Positions 1 to 9,381 are shown, counted from the stretch's first letter. The stretch is DNA of 64,000 bases from Nostoc sp. T09 (GCF_002154695.1 NZ_MTAV01000127.1:1-64000), one strand, 5' to 3'. Notes: a model not told the origin generated them from the sequence alone. A program made the numbers and translations.

Positions 1-5
1 GTCGT

Positions 6-161
6 GTGGTGAGGCAGTCCGATCTTGGGGGTTCCCCCCAGGAGGAACTGCCGAAAGGGTCTCCCGGCTTGAAGAGCCACTGCGTTACGGAGGACAGTTG
101 CGTGGTGAGGCAATGCGGTCTTGGGGGTTTCCCCCATGAGCAATTGCCGAAAGGGTTTCCC
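6..161. repeat. Two imperfect hairpin repeat units, 96 bp apart
   Basis: Two related units of about 60 bp (6-65 and 102-161) share the order GTGGTGAGG, a G-run/C-run hairpin, then CCGAAAGGG. Each can fold as a long stem: GGCAGT (13-18) pairs with ACTGCC (47-52), and GGCAAT (109-114) pairs with ATTGCC (143-148). The one stem difference is compensatory (G-C in the first, A-T in the second). An open frame crosses the area but looks like repeat rather than a gene. The rest of 162-314 has more G/C-run palindromes of the same style. Confidence 0.6.
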
Positions 162-314
162 ACGCCAGTCCGCACAACGGGGGGAACCCCCGCAAGCGGC
201 TGGCTCGACTTGAGCAAACTGTCCGTTGGGGTTCCCCCCGTTGACGCAAGTGGCGTCGAACTGGCGTTGAGCGGAGGACACCTTCGTTCAGACTTTGTAA
301 CAAAGGACACAGAG

Positions 315-388
315 CTAATGACAAATAACAAATGACAAATGACTAATCACAAAGTACAAATGACACAGGACTAATGACTAATGACTAT
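315..388. repeat. Short ATGACAAAT/ATGACTAAT repeat run
   Basis: A run of degenerate 7-10 bp units of the types ATGACAAAT and ATGACTAAT fills the bases just before the prepilin peptidase gene. Similar runs occur at about 15636-15700, 42480-42520, 57715-57800 and 63775-63830. Such low-complexity runs are common between genes of Nostoc-type genomes. The run supplies an apparent ATG at 374 that is probably not the real start of the downstream gene. Confidence 0.6.
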
Positions 389-1210
389 ATGGACATTTTG
401 ATGATCGCCCCGGCGAGTGTGATTGTCTTCGCCTTGGGTGCATCTATTGGCAGCTTTATCAATGTTGTAGTTTATCGGCTACCGGCTGGCTTGTCGGTTC
501 TTTGGCCTCCCTCCCGTTGTCCCCATTGCCTCAACCAGCTGAAAGCGCACGATAATGTACCAGTGTTCGGTTGGCTGTGGTTAAAAGGTCGGTGTCGTTA
601 TTGTAAAAGCAAGATTTCTGTCCGCTATCCTGTGGTAGAAGCATTAACGGGCATAATCTTTCTGCTAGTTTTTTTATTATTTAAAGTTTCTATTTTAACA
701 ATTGGATATTGGGCTTTTTGCAGCTGGTTATTAGCCCTATCACTCATTGACTTAGATACGATGACTTTACCCAACCAACTTACTCAGTCAGGTTTGGTAT
801 TGGGAATTATATTTCAAATAGTTATCGGGTTTTTCCCAGATGGTAGCTGGGTGGGGTCGATCAAACATTTAATGATGGGGATTGTCGGTGCTGTGCTGGG
901 CTTATGGCTATTTGATGCGATCGCTATTCTTGGTTCAATTGCTCTAGGTAAAACAGCAATGGGAGCAGGAGATGCCAAATTAGCCGCCATGATGGGGGCT
1001 TGGTTGGGTTGGAAATATTTGCTGTTAGCTGGGTTTATGGCCTGTGCCGTGGGAGCGTTAGTAGGCGTTGTCTCAATTACACTATCCCAGCGCAGATTTG
1101 GGCAAAAGATACCATTTGGCCCTTTTCTCGCTTTTGGGGCTGCGATCGCTCTATTTGGAGGCGAAGCGATTTTATCTGCTTACCTGCGGTTATTTTTTCC
1201 AGTAAGTTAA
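389..1210 (+). CDS. pilD: Prepilin peptidase (type IV leader peptidase/methylase)
   Basis: Inner-membrane aspartic protease that cleaves and N-methylates type IV prepilins, needed for pili, motility and DNA uptake. The N-terminus carries the GSFINVVVYRLP block typical of the family, then a four-cysteine zinc site (C-x2-C pairs about residues 44/47 and 69/72 from the 389 start). The catalytic aspartates are in LIDLDTMTLPN and in the GAGD motif near residue 195. About seven hydrophobic segments follow. The frame is also open from an ATG at 374, but that ATG belongs to the short repeat run, so the ATG at 389 (MDILMIAP) is preferred. Length of about 273 aa is normal for the family. Confidence 0.93.
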   Translation: MDILMIAPASVIVFALGASIGSFINVVVYRLPAGLSVLWPPSRCPHCLNQLKAHDNVPVFGWLWLKGRCRYCKSKISVRYPVVEALTGIIFLLVFLLFKVSILTIGYWAFCSWLLALSLIDLDTMTLPNQLTQSGLVLGIIFQIVIGFFPDGSWVGSIKHLMMGIVGAVLGLWLFDAIAILGSIALGKTAMGAGDAKLAAMMGAWLGWKYLLLAGFMACAVGALVGVVSITLSQRRFGQKIPFGPFLAFGAAIALFGGEAILSAYLRLFFPVS

Positions 1211-1785
1211 ATATAGGAGGCAAAGACAAATTCAAAATTTAAAAAAACTACTTTTACATCTCATTAGTCCATCATAAGAAATTGCTACCCCCCATGACTG
1301 TAACCGTCATTACGCCATCTGTCCTTCAGATTTTGGTAATATCATCCTGTGACCAGTATTACCCTCTTAACGAGCTAAATGCTCATAACCTAGCAATACG
1401 AATGCTTGAATTGGGAGCAAGTATCCCCTGGAGGGGTTGGGGAAGGGCATCCTGCTGGGGGGTTAATATGCCAAGACTTTTGCCGATACCTTCACAAGAT
1501 AAAACGAATAAGAGACTTGTATTGGCATAAGCATTTTCGTTAAGCTGGCAACCAAACATGCAAAATCAGGTCTGAATTGCTTACAAGCGTAATTTCACGA
1601 TGTAGTCAATAGTCAAGAGCCACAACGGGATGAACAAGCGTGTCTTTCCCATAGCGGAGCCACCAAATACTCTGTATCCAATCCAAAGTCCCAAATCATG
1701 ACTTTGGATTGGGGACTTTTTACCCTGTAATTCCTGTAGCTTCTTGACCCGGTTTCGACCTCATTACCTACTTGATAAGATAAAA
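1211..1785. other. Intergenic region upstream of accD
   Basis: About 575 bp without a convincing gene. A short open frame at 1282-1530 has no recognisable product. The only clear structure is the inverted repeat near 1677-1722, listed separately. Confidence 0.5.
1677..1722 (+). terminator. Hairpin plus T-run in the accD leader
   Basis: TCCAATCCAAAGTC (1677-1690) pairs with GACTTTGGATTGGG (1700-1713), 13 of 14 positions, with a 9-base loop, and is followed by a T-run at about 1717-1721. It lies roughly 65 bp upstream of the accD start in the same direction. It could end an upstream transcript or act as an attenuator. No upstream coding gene ends nearby. Confidence 0.5.
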
Positions 1786-2736
1786 ATGGCAAACAACGAA
1801 GAATCACGCGGTTTAAAGTCACTATTGGATTGGTTTGCAAATCGGCGGAAATCTGGAACTATCAGCCTCGAACGTCAAGAACGTGAAATTGCTGATGGAT
1901 TATGGCATAAGTGCTCTAAGTGTGGTGTGTTGGCGTATACAAAAGACCTAAAAGCAAATCAGATGGTTTGTGTTGAGTGCGGTCATCATAATCGGGTGGA
2001 TAGCGATGAACGCATCCGCCAATTAATCGATCAAAACACTTGGAGACCGATGGACGAGCATCTGCGTCCCACCGATCCCCTGCAATTTCGCGATCGCAAA
2101 CCCTACAGCGATCGCCTGCGGGAAATGCAGGAAAAAATCGGCTTAATAGATGCAGTTAAAACTGGGTTGGGTCAAATTAACGGTTTGCCCGTTGCTCTAG
2201 GAGTCATGGACTTCCGGTTCATGGGTGGAAGCATGGGTTCAGTCGTGGGTGAAAAACTTACCCGCATGATTGAGCAAGCAACTCAGGGACGTTATCCGGT
2301 AATTATCGTCTGTACTTCTGGTGGAGCAAGGATGCAAGAAGGAATGCTCTCCCTGATGCAGATGGCTAAAATCTCCGCCGCCCTCCAACGCCATCGCGAC
2401 GCCAAACTTTTATATATTCCCATTTTGACTCATCCTACTACTGGTGGTGTCACAGCCAGTTTCGCCATGTTGGGCGATATCATCCTCGCAGAACCAAAGG
2501 CTACCATTGGTTTTGCTGGTCGGCGAGTGATAGAGCAAACCATCCGCGAAAAACTGCCAGAGGAATTTCAAACTGCTGAAGATTTGCTCAAGCATGGTTT
2601 TGTCGATGAAATCGTTCCCCGTACTCAGTTAAAGAATACTCTCGCCCAGCTGATTGCTTTGCATCAGCCCGTACCCACCGCCCCTCACATGGTTTTGTGG
2701 GAGAGCATGAGCTTGAGTTCTACCGTTGCTGAATAA
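1786..2736 (+). CDS. accD: Acetyl-CoA carboxylase carboxyltransferase subunit beta
   Basis: Carboxyltransferase beta subunit; with AccA it moves the carboxyl group from biotin-BCCP to acetyl-CoA to make malonyl-CoA, the first step of fatty acid synthesis. The N-terminal zinc ribbon is visible (C43/C46 and C62/C65 from the 1786 start), followed by the crotonase-like carboxyltransferase core with [10 protein letters not shown] and [12 protein letters not shown]. The frame extends upstream to 1744, but the ATG at 1786 ([10 protein letters not shown]) matches the usual cyanobacterial N-terminus, giving 316 aa. It stands alone here, as is usual in cyanobacteria, with a hairpin in its leader. Confidence 0.97.
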   Translation: MANNEESRGLKSLLDWFANRRKSGTISLERQEREIADGLWHKCSKCGVLAYTKDLKANQMVCVECGHHNRVDSDERIRQLIDQNTWRPMDEHLRPTDPLQFRDRKPYSDRLREMQEKIGLIDAVKTGLGQINGLPVALGVMDFRFMGGSMGSVVGEKLTRMIEQATQGRYPVIIVCTSGGARMQEGMLSLMQMAKISAALQRHRDAKLLYIPILTHPTTGGVTASFAMLGDIILAEPKATIGFAGRRVIEQTIREKLPEEFQTAEDLLKHGFVDEIVPRTQLKNTLAQLIALHQPVPTAPHMVLWESMSLSSTVAE

Positions 2737-2813
2737 GAAAAGTGAGGGATGAGGGAAGGGAGACAAGGAAGAAAATGCACCCCTTCGCCTCTGCTCCCTC
2801 TGCTCCCCACCGC

Positions 2814-4211
2814 CTAATGCGGTTCTTTAACAAACATCAGGGGCACGATCGCTATTAGGCGACACACGCTAGACAGGGCAAACAATCCTAGTAAACCTCC
2901 CTGTTCGGCAAATTGGGCGATAAAGCTACCAATAGTTGTGCCCAAAGCACCACTCACTCCAGCTACAGCCGATGCGATCGCAAAATAGATAGACTGATTT
3001 TTTACTGGTGCAATTCCTAGCTGCATATTGTTATTGCACAAATCGATTGCCGCCCAAGTCCCTCCAGTAAAGATGTGTAATAGCGGCAACCACAGCCAAA
3101 TATTCCAACTATTAGCACTCACACCCATCCACAACAACGGTGTTAGTGCAACCAAAATTCCAATCAAGATGAGAATCCGGCGATTGCCGATTTTGTCTGC
3201 CAATTTACCCCACAGAACAATCAAAAGCATATTTGCTCCAGCCTGAAGGCTACCGTAGAGCGTCACATAACTCACATCTAGATGAAGCTGCTCTAGCAAG
3301 TAGAAGTTGAAAAAAGGAGCGCTGATGTTCACAGCCAGCATCCAGAAGCCGAAATAGAGCAGAAACCTTAAAAAGTTACAGTTACTCCAGATGCTAGTGA
3401 ACTCGTTTGCTGGAGTAACTGTTGGCTGTAAAGTGACAGAACTTTCACTGATTTGCTGGCACTTTACAAGAGTACTGTTTTGCAATGCGGGATTCATGTC
3501 TGTCTGGAAGTACTGACATCCCAAGCTAATTAGCCCGAAGATGATACCTACAAGCAGAACTACCCCGTAACCTTGTAGAGTTCCACCATACCAATGTGAT
3601 ACAGCTAGCCCCGCTAAAGGTACGCAGAGCAAATTAGTCAAGCTAGCTGCACTATTACGAATACCAAAATACCTGCCGCGCAATCTCCGAGGCACAATCA
3701 TCGCTAGCCAACTCAGCCATGATGCGCTTCCTAGTCCTCCTAAAAGACCGCTGAACAGGACAACTAACAGGGTTAATAATACTAACTGTCCAGAAGTCAG
3801 TCCAATCCAGCTTGAGCCGATAATGCCAATACCGAGAATTAGCCACAGTAAGCGGGCAATGCCATGAGTTCTTAGAGAATAGTAGAAACGGCTGCTGCTG
3901 CGTTCCGATAAGTAAGCACCCAATGGCTGAACTAAATTCACCAGCATAGGGATAGATGACAGCATCCCAAATACCACTGGGCTAGCACCCAACTCCAACA
4001 GGAAATTGCTCAGTAAAATTCCACCAGTAGTTACACAGAAAACTGTCGCAAAGACAGCATCCAGACTTGAGGCTTTCAAACTGGTGCGAATAGCATCCTT
4101 ATAAACTAGAGGATTGGGTTTTGCGGTAGAAGCCAGTGCTGATTGTGGCGTGATAATCTGGGGAATTTCCAGAGCCACAGGCGCGGCTGTTTCAATCGGA
4201 ACAAAAGCCAT
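2814..4211 (-). CDS. MFS transporter
   Basis: Integral membrane protein of 465 aa with about 12 hydrophobic segments after a 40-residue soluble N-terminus. The pattern fits the major facilitator superfamily: two six-helix halves separated by a polar loop (about residues 235-275), with loop motifs such as GKLADKIGNRR in the second half and PRRLRGRYFGIRN in the first. The substrate cannot be read from the sequence; relatives in cyanobacteria are annotated only as MFS transporters. It is convergent with accD and divergent from the binding lipoprotein gene at 4371. Confidence 0.85.
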   Translation of the reverse strand: MAFVPIETAAPVALEIPQIITPQSALASTAKPNPLVYKDAIRTSLKASSLDAVFATVFCVTTGGILLSNFLLELGASPVVFGMLSSIPMLVNLVQPLGAYLSERSSSRFYYSLRTHGIARLLWLILGIGIIGSSWIGLTSGQLVLLTLLVVLFSGLLGGLGSASWLSWLAMIVPRRLRGRYFGIRNSAASLTNLLCVPLAGLAVSHWYGGTLQGYGVVLLVGIIFGLISLGCQYFQTDMNPALQNSTLVKCQQISESSVTLQPTVTPANEFTSIWSNCNFLRFLLYFGFWMLAVNISAPFFNFYLLEQLHLDVSYVTLYGSLQAGANMLLIVLWGKLADKIGNRRILILIGILVALTPLLWMGVSANSWNIWLWLPLLHIFTGGTWAAIDLCNNNMQLGIAPVKNQSIYFAIASAVAGVSGALGTTIGSFIAQFAEQGGLLGLFALSSVCRLIAIVPLMFVKEPH

Positions 4212-4370
4212 AAATTAATGTTTTACGGATGACGTACCGTAGGATGAGTCTAGTTGCCGATAATTTCTCGTCATTCTATCTTGCCTCTCTCAATAAAAAT
4301 TCAGATTCGTTAAACCTCAGTTATCAACTACAAACGATATAAGTAAGGACAGAGAAACTGTAATTATTAC

Positions 4371-5621
4371 GTGATTAGAAGCAGGTTGTTCAAGTTTTTC
4401 GGATTGGCATTGGCGATCGCGATCGCCATTATTGGTTGCCACAGTCTATCACTACCAAGCGCATCCACAAAAGTTACTGTCAAACTTAGTGGCTGGGGAG
4501 GCAATCAAGTTGAGCAAAAACTCCTAAAACAGGTATTACAAGACTTTGAAGCACAGCACCCCAAGATCCAAGTCAAGTATGAGGTGATTTCCGACCAATA
4601 CATGGACGTAATCAAAACTCGCTTGGTTGGGGAAGCCGCACCAGATGTTTTCTATCTGGATGCGCTGGAGGCTCCTTTCCTGATGAGTCAGGATGTTTTG
4701 GAACCGCTAGATGCTTATATCACCCCCGAATTTGACTTAGCAGACTTTGAAACTAACCTACTCAATAGCTTCAAATACCAGAACCAAATTTACGGTTTCC
4801 CCAAAGACTATTCCACCTTGTCGCTGTTTTACAACAAAAAAGCCTTCGCCACCGCAGGCTTGGCTAGTCCGCCAACTACTTGGGATGAATTACGCAGCTA
4901 CTCTCGGCAGTTAACAGGCAAACTCAACAAATACGGCTTTGGGGAAATTCCCGAGCTAGCACGTCAAGCTTACAAAATCAAAGCCTTTGGCGGGCAAATT
5001 ATTGGTCAAAATGATTACGCCAGCTTTGCCAGAGAAGGGGGTTTGCAGGGATTGCGGTTGGTAGTAGATCAGTATCAAAAAGACCGTTCCTCCGCCCAAA
5101 AATCGGATGTGGGAACAAGTTCAGGTAGCGAAATGTTTGGTCAGAATAAGGTGGCAATGGTGATTGAAGGCAACTGGGCAATTCCTTACCTGAATGACAC
5201 TTTTCCCAATCTGGAGTTTGCTACCGCAGAATTGCCGACAATTAATGGCATAAAAAACACTATGGTTTTTACTGTTGCCTACGTGATGAATAAACAAGCA
5301 AAACACAAAGCCGAAGCTTGGGAATTAATTTCCTATCTTACAGGTAAGGAAGGTATGCAAAAGTGGACAGGAACAGGGTTTGCACTACCTACCCGGAAAT
5401 CTGTAGCAGAGAAATTAGGCTATGACAAAGATCCTTTGCGATCGCCATTTGTCAGTGGTGTGGCCTACGCTACACCTTGGCAAGCAGGCAAATATCCAGC
5501 TGCGATCGTGAATAACTTTGATAACCAGTTTATTAGCGCCTTGTTAGGGCAACAACCATTAAAGCAGGCAATGATACGGGCAGAAAATGAAGCTAACAAG
5601 CAAATCAAAGCGATGCAGTAA
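4371..5621 (+). CDS. ABC transporter sugar-binding lipoprotein
   Basis: Extracellular solute-binding protein of family 1 (MalE-like), 416 aa. It begins at a GTG; the hydrophobic N-terminus ends in a lipobox-like AIIGC with the lipidated cysteine at residue 23. The body has typical features such as AAPDVFYLDALEAPFL, NKVAMVIEGNWAIPYL and a C-terminal helical lobe. Its natural partners are two MalF/MalG-type permeases, and exactly such a pair lies at 13894-15635 on the same strand, separated by 8.3 kb of unrelated genes. The substrate is probably a sugar or glycoside but is not determined. Its 3' end overlaps the convergent gene by 17 bp. Confidence 0.88.
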   Translation: MIRSRLFKFFGLALAIAIAIIGCHSLSLPSASTKVTVKLSGWGGNQVEQKLLKQVLQDFEAQHPKIQVKYEVISDQYMDVIKTRLVGEAAPDVFYLDALEAPFLMSQDVLEPLDAYITPEFDLADFETNLLNSFKYQNQIYGFPKDYSTLSLFYNKKAFATAGLASPPTTWDELRSYSRQLTGKLNKYGFGEIPELARQAYKIKAFGGQIIGQNDYASFAREGGLQGLRLVVDQYQKDRSSAQKSDVGTSSGSEMFGQNKVAMVIEGNWAIPYLNDTFPNLEFATAELPTINGIKNTMVFTVAYVMNKQAKHKAEAWELISYLTGKEGMQKWTGTGFALPTRKSVAEKLGYDKDPLRSPFVSGVAYATPWQAGKYPAAIVNNFDNQFISALLGQQPLKQAMIRAENEANKQIKAMQ

Positions 5622-6870
5622 TCTGCTCAATCGCATCACACGCCATCCCAACCCCATTTTCTGCTTGAATGATACGTCCGATTTCTGCTGCTTTAGCTGT
5701 ATAGTTGGGATTTTCTAATAATTCACGTAACTCCTTAGCTACTCGTGCCGCTAAATACTGCTTACGGGAAATATTACGCGAAGTTCCTAGACGTTCAACT
5801 CTTGCTGCATTGTCTGGTTGGTCATGGCTATAGGGCATCACCAGTGTTGGACAACCTGCCCGTAATGCTTGAGCCGTTGTACCAATGCCACCTTGATGCA
5901 CAATTGCACAAGCACGAGGAAAAATCTGAGAATATGGCGCATAGTTCACAGCAATAATCTCTTGTGTGAGGTTCTCTGGAGGCGCATTCTTGCCAATCAG
6001 CAAAACTGCACGCCGATTTAGGAGCTTTGCAGCTGCGATGCTCTCTTGGTAAAAGCTACCAGGAGCCATGACTGCGGCTGAACCAAGGGTAAAAACGATT
6101 GGCGGTTCACCTGAATTCAAAAATTGCGTGAGTTCTGGTGTCAGTTCCACTCCGCTCTCGTTGCCATCATAAAATGTAAATCCTGTAATGACCGTATTTA
6201 CCGGCCAATCAGGTTGAGGCTTGGCGAATGCTGACGAGAACATTGCTAGCACAAGGTAGGGAGAATACTTATCATCAATGAAGGGATTGCCAACGAGTGC
6301 AGGTAAGCCTAGTTCACGCCGCAGTTGATGAATCGGTTCCGCCCAAGATTTAGCAACTACTTTTGATAATTGAATAATGCCTCGGTTGATAACAGAACCA
6401 AACCCGCGCAGTTTGGCTAGAAATGGAAATACAGGGATTACCGATGGGTCGTAAACAGAGAGAAATGAGGCAGGTTGCAGGACAGCGAACGCCCACGGAA
6501 TCCCTAATTTTTCTGCAACCAACCGAGCCGCCACGACCCCTTCACCCGTAACGATCAAGTCTGCATCTTTTCCACTGTTGATTAAATCTGTGTAGGTTTC
6601 ACGTAAATTCGCGACAACCCAATTTTTGATGACATATTCTGTACCCGCTTTTAAATCCATCATCCGTGTCATCTCTTGAGGATCACTCAAAGCAGTATTG
6701 TCAGGGCGCATCCGATAAAACTCGAATCCCAAAGCTGTAATTTTGCTTTCATATTCTTTGTGCGTTGCAAATACTACATCATGACCACGCTTTTGTAATT
6801 CCAGTGCGATCGCAATTTTGGGATGCAGATCGCCAAAAGAACCTATGGTGGTTAAAACAATACGACTCAC
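5605..6870 (-). CDS. Family 1 glycosyltransferase (UGT/MGT type)
   Basis: GT-B glycosyltransferase of the UDP-glucuronosyl/macrolide type (YjiC-like), 421 aa. The N-terminal domain starts MSRIVLTTIGSFGDLHPKIA, the acceptor-side Rossmann start of this family. The C-terminal donor-binding domain carries IVHQGGIGTTAQALRAGCP and MPYSHDQPDNA, the family's nucleotide-sugar motif. It probably glycosylates a lipid or secondary metabolite; the acceptor is unknown. It is the first gene of the block that separates the binding lipoprotein from its likely permeases, and its end overlaps the lipoprotein gene by 17 bp. Confidence 0.88.
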   Translation of the reverse strand: MSRIVLTTIGSFGDLHPKIAIALELQKRGHDVVFATHKEYESKITALGFEFYRMRPDNTALSDPQEMTRMMDLKAGTEYVIKNWVVANLRETYTDLINSGKDADLIVTGEGVVAARLVAEKLGIPWAFAVLQPASFLSVYDPSVIPVFPFLAKLRGFGSVINRGIIQLSKVVAKSWAEPIHQLRRELGLPALVGNPFIDDKYSPYLVLAMFSSAFAKPQPDWPVNTVITGFTFYDGNESGVELTPELTQFLNSGEPPIVFTLGSAAVMAPGSFYQESIAAAKLLNRRAVLLIGKNAPPENLTQEIIAVNYAPYSQIFPRACAIVHQGGIGTTAQALRAGCPTLVMPYSHDQPDNAARVERLGTSRNISRKQYLAARVAKELRELLENPNYTAKAAEIGRIIQAENGVGMACDAIEQITASL

Positions 6871-6881
6871 TCTTTTAGCCT

Positions 6882-7451
6882 TCAGCCTTCTTTGACTATC
6901 TGTTCTGCGGTCAGTTCCAGGGTTCCTAACTCTGGGGAAATGATGGGTTCGCTTCCTTGGTAAACCTTATCCTCATATAATCCATCAACCCATGCCAAAA
7001 TTGTTACCTGTTGTTGAATCGGGTCTACAATCCAATATTCGGCAATCTCGCGTGCAGCGTACTCCGAACGCTTATGGCGATAGTCTTGGTTCTCCTGTTT
7101 GGGACTGACGACTTCGACAACTAGGCGCGGCGGGGGCATATCATGGGTGATAATGGATCGACTAGCGCCTTCTAGGGCTGTTGCAGCTGCTTCTGAAAGT
7201 ACAACCAAATCAGGAAGGCGAACCGTAGCTACAGCACCACTGACTGCAATCTCTAGCCCAATTCTCAATTTGTAGTAAGGAATGCCATAACGTAGAAAAT
7301 AAGCGAGTAACAGCATCACAATTCGCTGGTTGAGGTCGCTTTCTGAGGGCATTTCTACCAATTCTCCGTTCACTAATTCATACCGGGTGTCTGTCCCGTT
7401 GTCATAGTTCAGGTATTCTTCTAGAGTCATGCGTTGGGTGGAGACTGTCAT
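6882..7451 (-). CDS. Uma2 family protein (DUF820, PD-(D/E)XK fold)
   Basis: Member of the Uma2/DUF820 family, which is greatly expanded in cyanobacteria and has a restriction-endonuclease-like fold; its biological role is unknown. Family hallmarks are MTLEEYLNY, RYELVNGELVEMPSES, RLPDLVVLSEAA and the core PRLVVEVVSP, followed by the KRSEYAAREIAEYWIVDP block. The frame is open up to 7532, but the ATG at 7451 (MTVSTQRMTLEEYL) fits the family better, giving 189 aa. It lies 11 bp after the glycosyltransferase start. Confidence 0.85.
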   Translation of the reverse strand: MTVSTQRMTLEEYLNYDNGTDTRYELVNGELVEMPSESDLNQRIVMLLLAYFLRYGIPYYKLRIGLEIAVSGAVATVRLPDLVVLSEAAATALEGASRSIITHDMPPPRLVVEVVSPKQENQDYRHKRSEYAAREIAEYWIVDPIQQQVTILAWVDGLYEDKVYQGSEPIISPELGTLELTAEQIVKEG

Positions 7452-7533
7452 GAGAGCGTTTCTCCTACTACTATTTTTGCTGTATGCCGAGGGCATCTGA
7501 TAACTTACAGTTCTTTCCTTTGCCTTCAGCAAT

Positions 7534-7926
7534 CTACCAAATTACCTCTAAGTAGAAATTTGCTATTTCTTTATCTGCTGTAATTATTGCAGCTTGATGA
7601 CTTCTAGCTAGTGCTACAACGACTCGATCTACTGGATCTCGGTGACTCCATTCTAACCGGACACTTTCCAGCCAAATATTTTCATCAATGGGTACAATCT
7701 GAACGACACTGGACTTTTTCAGCGTTGTTACGTACTCGTTAAGATTGACCCCTAAATCTAGTTTTTGATTTTTGATTTTGATAGAGATTTCCCATATAGC
7801 TATAGACGGAACTAAACCATTTTTATCCCGTTCCATCTGATTGCATACCTCCTTGGCTCGTTCAGAAAGTTTTGCTGGGTCTAAACTCCACCAGATGAGG
7901 GCGCAGGTATCAAGAACTATCTTCAC
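7534..7926 (-). CDS. PIN-domain toxin of a type II toxin-antitoxin pair
   Basis: PIN-domain ribonuclease (VapC-like), about 130 aa. The acidic active-site residues are visible: aspartate in KIVLDTCALIWW, glutamate in SIAIWEISIK, aspartates in HRDPVDRVVVA and IITADKEI. A GTG at 7926 overlaps the antitoxin stop as GTGA, the coupling expected in such operons; an ATG at 7938 in the same frame is the alternative. The gene is immediately downstream of a Phd/YefM-type antitoxin. It is predicted to cleave RNA when the antitoxin is lost. Confidence 0.87.
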   Translation of the reverse strand: MKIVLDTCALIWWSLDPAKLSERAKEVCNQMERDKNGLVPSIAIWEISIKIKNQKLDLGVNLNEYVTTLKKSSVVQIVPIDENIWLESVRLEWSHRDPVDRVVVALARSHQAAIITADKEIANFYLEVIW

Positions 7927-8153
7927 AATTCTGCCCATTCCTCAGTGGTTGGTGTCGTTAAATCTTCAAAGTACTTTACTTTACCGCGCATCTCCCCGAA
8001 TAACTCCTCTGTTGAAAGTGTTTGTGCGTATTTGGAAATTTTGACGACAGGCTTACCGCGATCGGTAACTACAATTTCTTCTCCTTCTGACTCTACGAGT
8101 CGTAGGAACTCTAGTAGTTGAGCTTTGAGTTTAGTTTTAGAAATAGATTTCAT
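7923..8153 (-). CDS. Phd/YefM-type antitoxin
   Basis: Small DNA-binding antitoxin (76 aa from the ATG at 8153, MKSISKTKLKA). The N-terminal part, with EGEEIVVTDRGKPVVKIS, is the Phd/YefM DNA-binding fold; the C-terminal tail should wrap the PIN toxin. The frame is open to 8180, but those extra codons are made of the palindromic operator and spell a repeated MTIV, so the 8153 start is preferred. The operator directly before the start suggests autoregulation. Confidence 0.87.
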   Translation of the reverse strand: MKSISKTKLKAQLLEFLRLVESEGEEIVVTDRGKPVVKISKYAQTLSTEELFGEMRGKVKYFEDLTTPTTEEWAEL

Positions 8154-8155
8154 AA

Positions 8156-8179
8156 TGACTATAGTCATGACTATAGTCA
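8156..8179. promoter_or_regulatory. Twin palindromic operator of the toxin-antitoxin operon
   Basis: Two head-to-tail copies of the perfect 12-bp palindrome TGACTATAGTCA (8156-8167 and 8168-8179) abut the antitoxin start codon region. Two adjacent dimer sites at this place are what autorepression by a Phd-type antitoxin would need. Confidence 0.75.
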
Positions 8180-8259
8180 TAGTCTCATAAAAAATCTAGA
8201 CACACTATCCCTCTGTGAGTTCTTCTCTAAACAGCGATCGCTCTTTTGGTTGACTTCTG

Positions 8260-9381
8260 TTAATCAATCTCTAGAAGCTCTTTGAGATAATTAATAACTA
8301 TTTGGGGAGCTAGGTGAGTCATGCAAGGATGATTTTCAACCAAGCAGAACTTATTTTTAAAATGATGCTCTTGACAAATGGTACACTTAAAATCTGACAG
8401 GGCTATTTTTACATGGGGTTGTCGGGGTGCCCAAAGCCTAATTGGACTAGCACCGTCACCATCTGCGTCATTACCAAAAATTGCCACTGTGGGACAGCCA
8501 ACAGCAGCAGCAATGTGCAGCAGCCCACTGTCGAGAGTAATACAGACCTTCGCCTGGCGGCATGTACCTGCTAATTCAGTCAACGAGGTTTTCCCTCTTA
8601 GGTCGATCAAGGACGTTTCTTTTAACAAGTCCGCTTCTGTATTATTGGAATAGTATAAAGTCTGCTGAATTTTTGGACTACTACCGACTAAGCCAACTGT
8701 GAGTCCTTGACTTTCACACCACTTAATTACTTGTTTCCAGTAGCTGACTGGCCACATTTTGGCAGGGCGCGTGGCTGTAACACTAATGATTACATCAGGG
8801 ACAAGAAAATTTGGCTGTTTGCTAGGTAATTCTAATTTAAAAAAATCGGTTTCTACATAGGCAATTCGGCAGAAAATTTCACTGATATAGTTACTACTAA
8901 GAATCTCTTGATGTCTTTGGATAAATTCTCGACTGTTCCAGTCTGGATCGCTAATAATCTTCTGTACCGGATCGTGACTAGCGTCTAACTTGAGGCGAAA
9001 ATCTTCAGATAACGCACCTCCTGCAACATAAGTAGGGCGGATAGCAGTAACCGTAACTAAATTAATTTCACTAAATTCATCACAATTAATTGCTAAATCA
9101 TAAGAACCAGCAACTTCACAACGTTGGCGAACAGCTTGAGCAAGGGTTTCAAGAAAGTCTGGATTGTCAGTATAAAGTGAAAATCGCCAGTCAATATATG
9201 GACTATGAATTTCAAAATCCTTGGTAATTTCACTGCCAAAAAAATCTAATGTGCAATGAGGATATTTTTCTTTCATGCCTCTTAACAGAGGTGTAGTTAC
9301 GACGAAATTTCCTACCTTAGTTGAAGAAAAAATAGCTATATGAGGATTGGAGCGCAAAGGTTGATTAGAAAAAATTTCCAT
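8260..9381 (-). CDS. Family 9 glycosyltransferase (heptosyltransferase-like)
   Basis: GT9/heptosyltransferase-like GT-B protein, about 373 aa from the ATG at 9381 (an earlier in-frame ATG lies at 9399). The N-terminal Rossmann part has HIAIFSSTKVGNFVVTTPLL; the C-terminal part has LAGTCRQAKVCITLDSGLLH and CPTVAIFGNDADGD, the donor-binding motif of this family. A cysteine-rich tail (CTICQEHHFKNKFCLVENHP) may bind metal. Likely role: sugar transfer to surface polysaccharide or lipopolysaccharide. It belongs to the accessory glycosyltransferase block. Confidence 0.83.
   Translation of the reverse strand: MEIFSNQPLRSNPHIAIFSSTKVGNFVVTTPLLRGMKEKYPHCTLDFFGSEITKDFEIHSPYIDWRFSLYTDNPDFLETLAQAVRQRCEVAGSYDLAINCDEFSEINLVTVTAIRPTYVAGGALSEDFRLKLDASHDPVQKIISDPDWNSREFIQRHQEILSSNYISEIFCRIAYVETDFFKLELPSKQPNFLVPDVIISVTATRPAKMWPVSYWKQVIKWCESQGLTVGLVGSSPKIQQTLYYSNNTEADLLKETSLIDLRGKTSLTELAGTCRQAKVCITLDSGLLHIAAAVGCPTVAIFGNDADGDGASPIRLWAPRQPHVKIALSDFKCTICQEHHFKNKFCLVENHPCMTHLAPQIVINYLKELLEID

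Noticed and set aside
6-335. 109-codon open frame at the left edge
   Set aside because: It consists of the hairpin repeats and short ATGAC repeats; glycine/proline-rich low complexity with no recognisable domain.
1282-1530. 82-codon open frame before accD
   Set aside because: No Shine-Dalgarno sequence, no recognisable family, composition unlike neighbouring genes.
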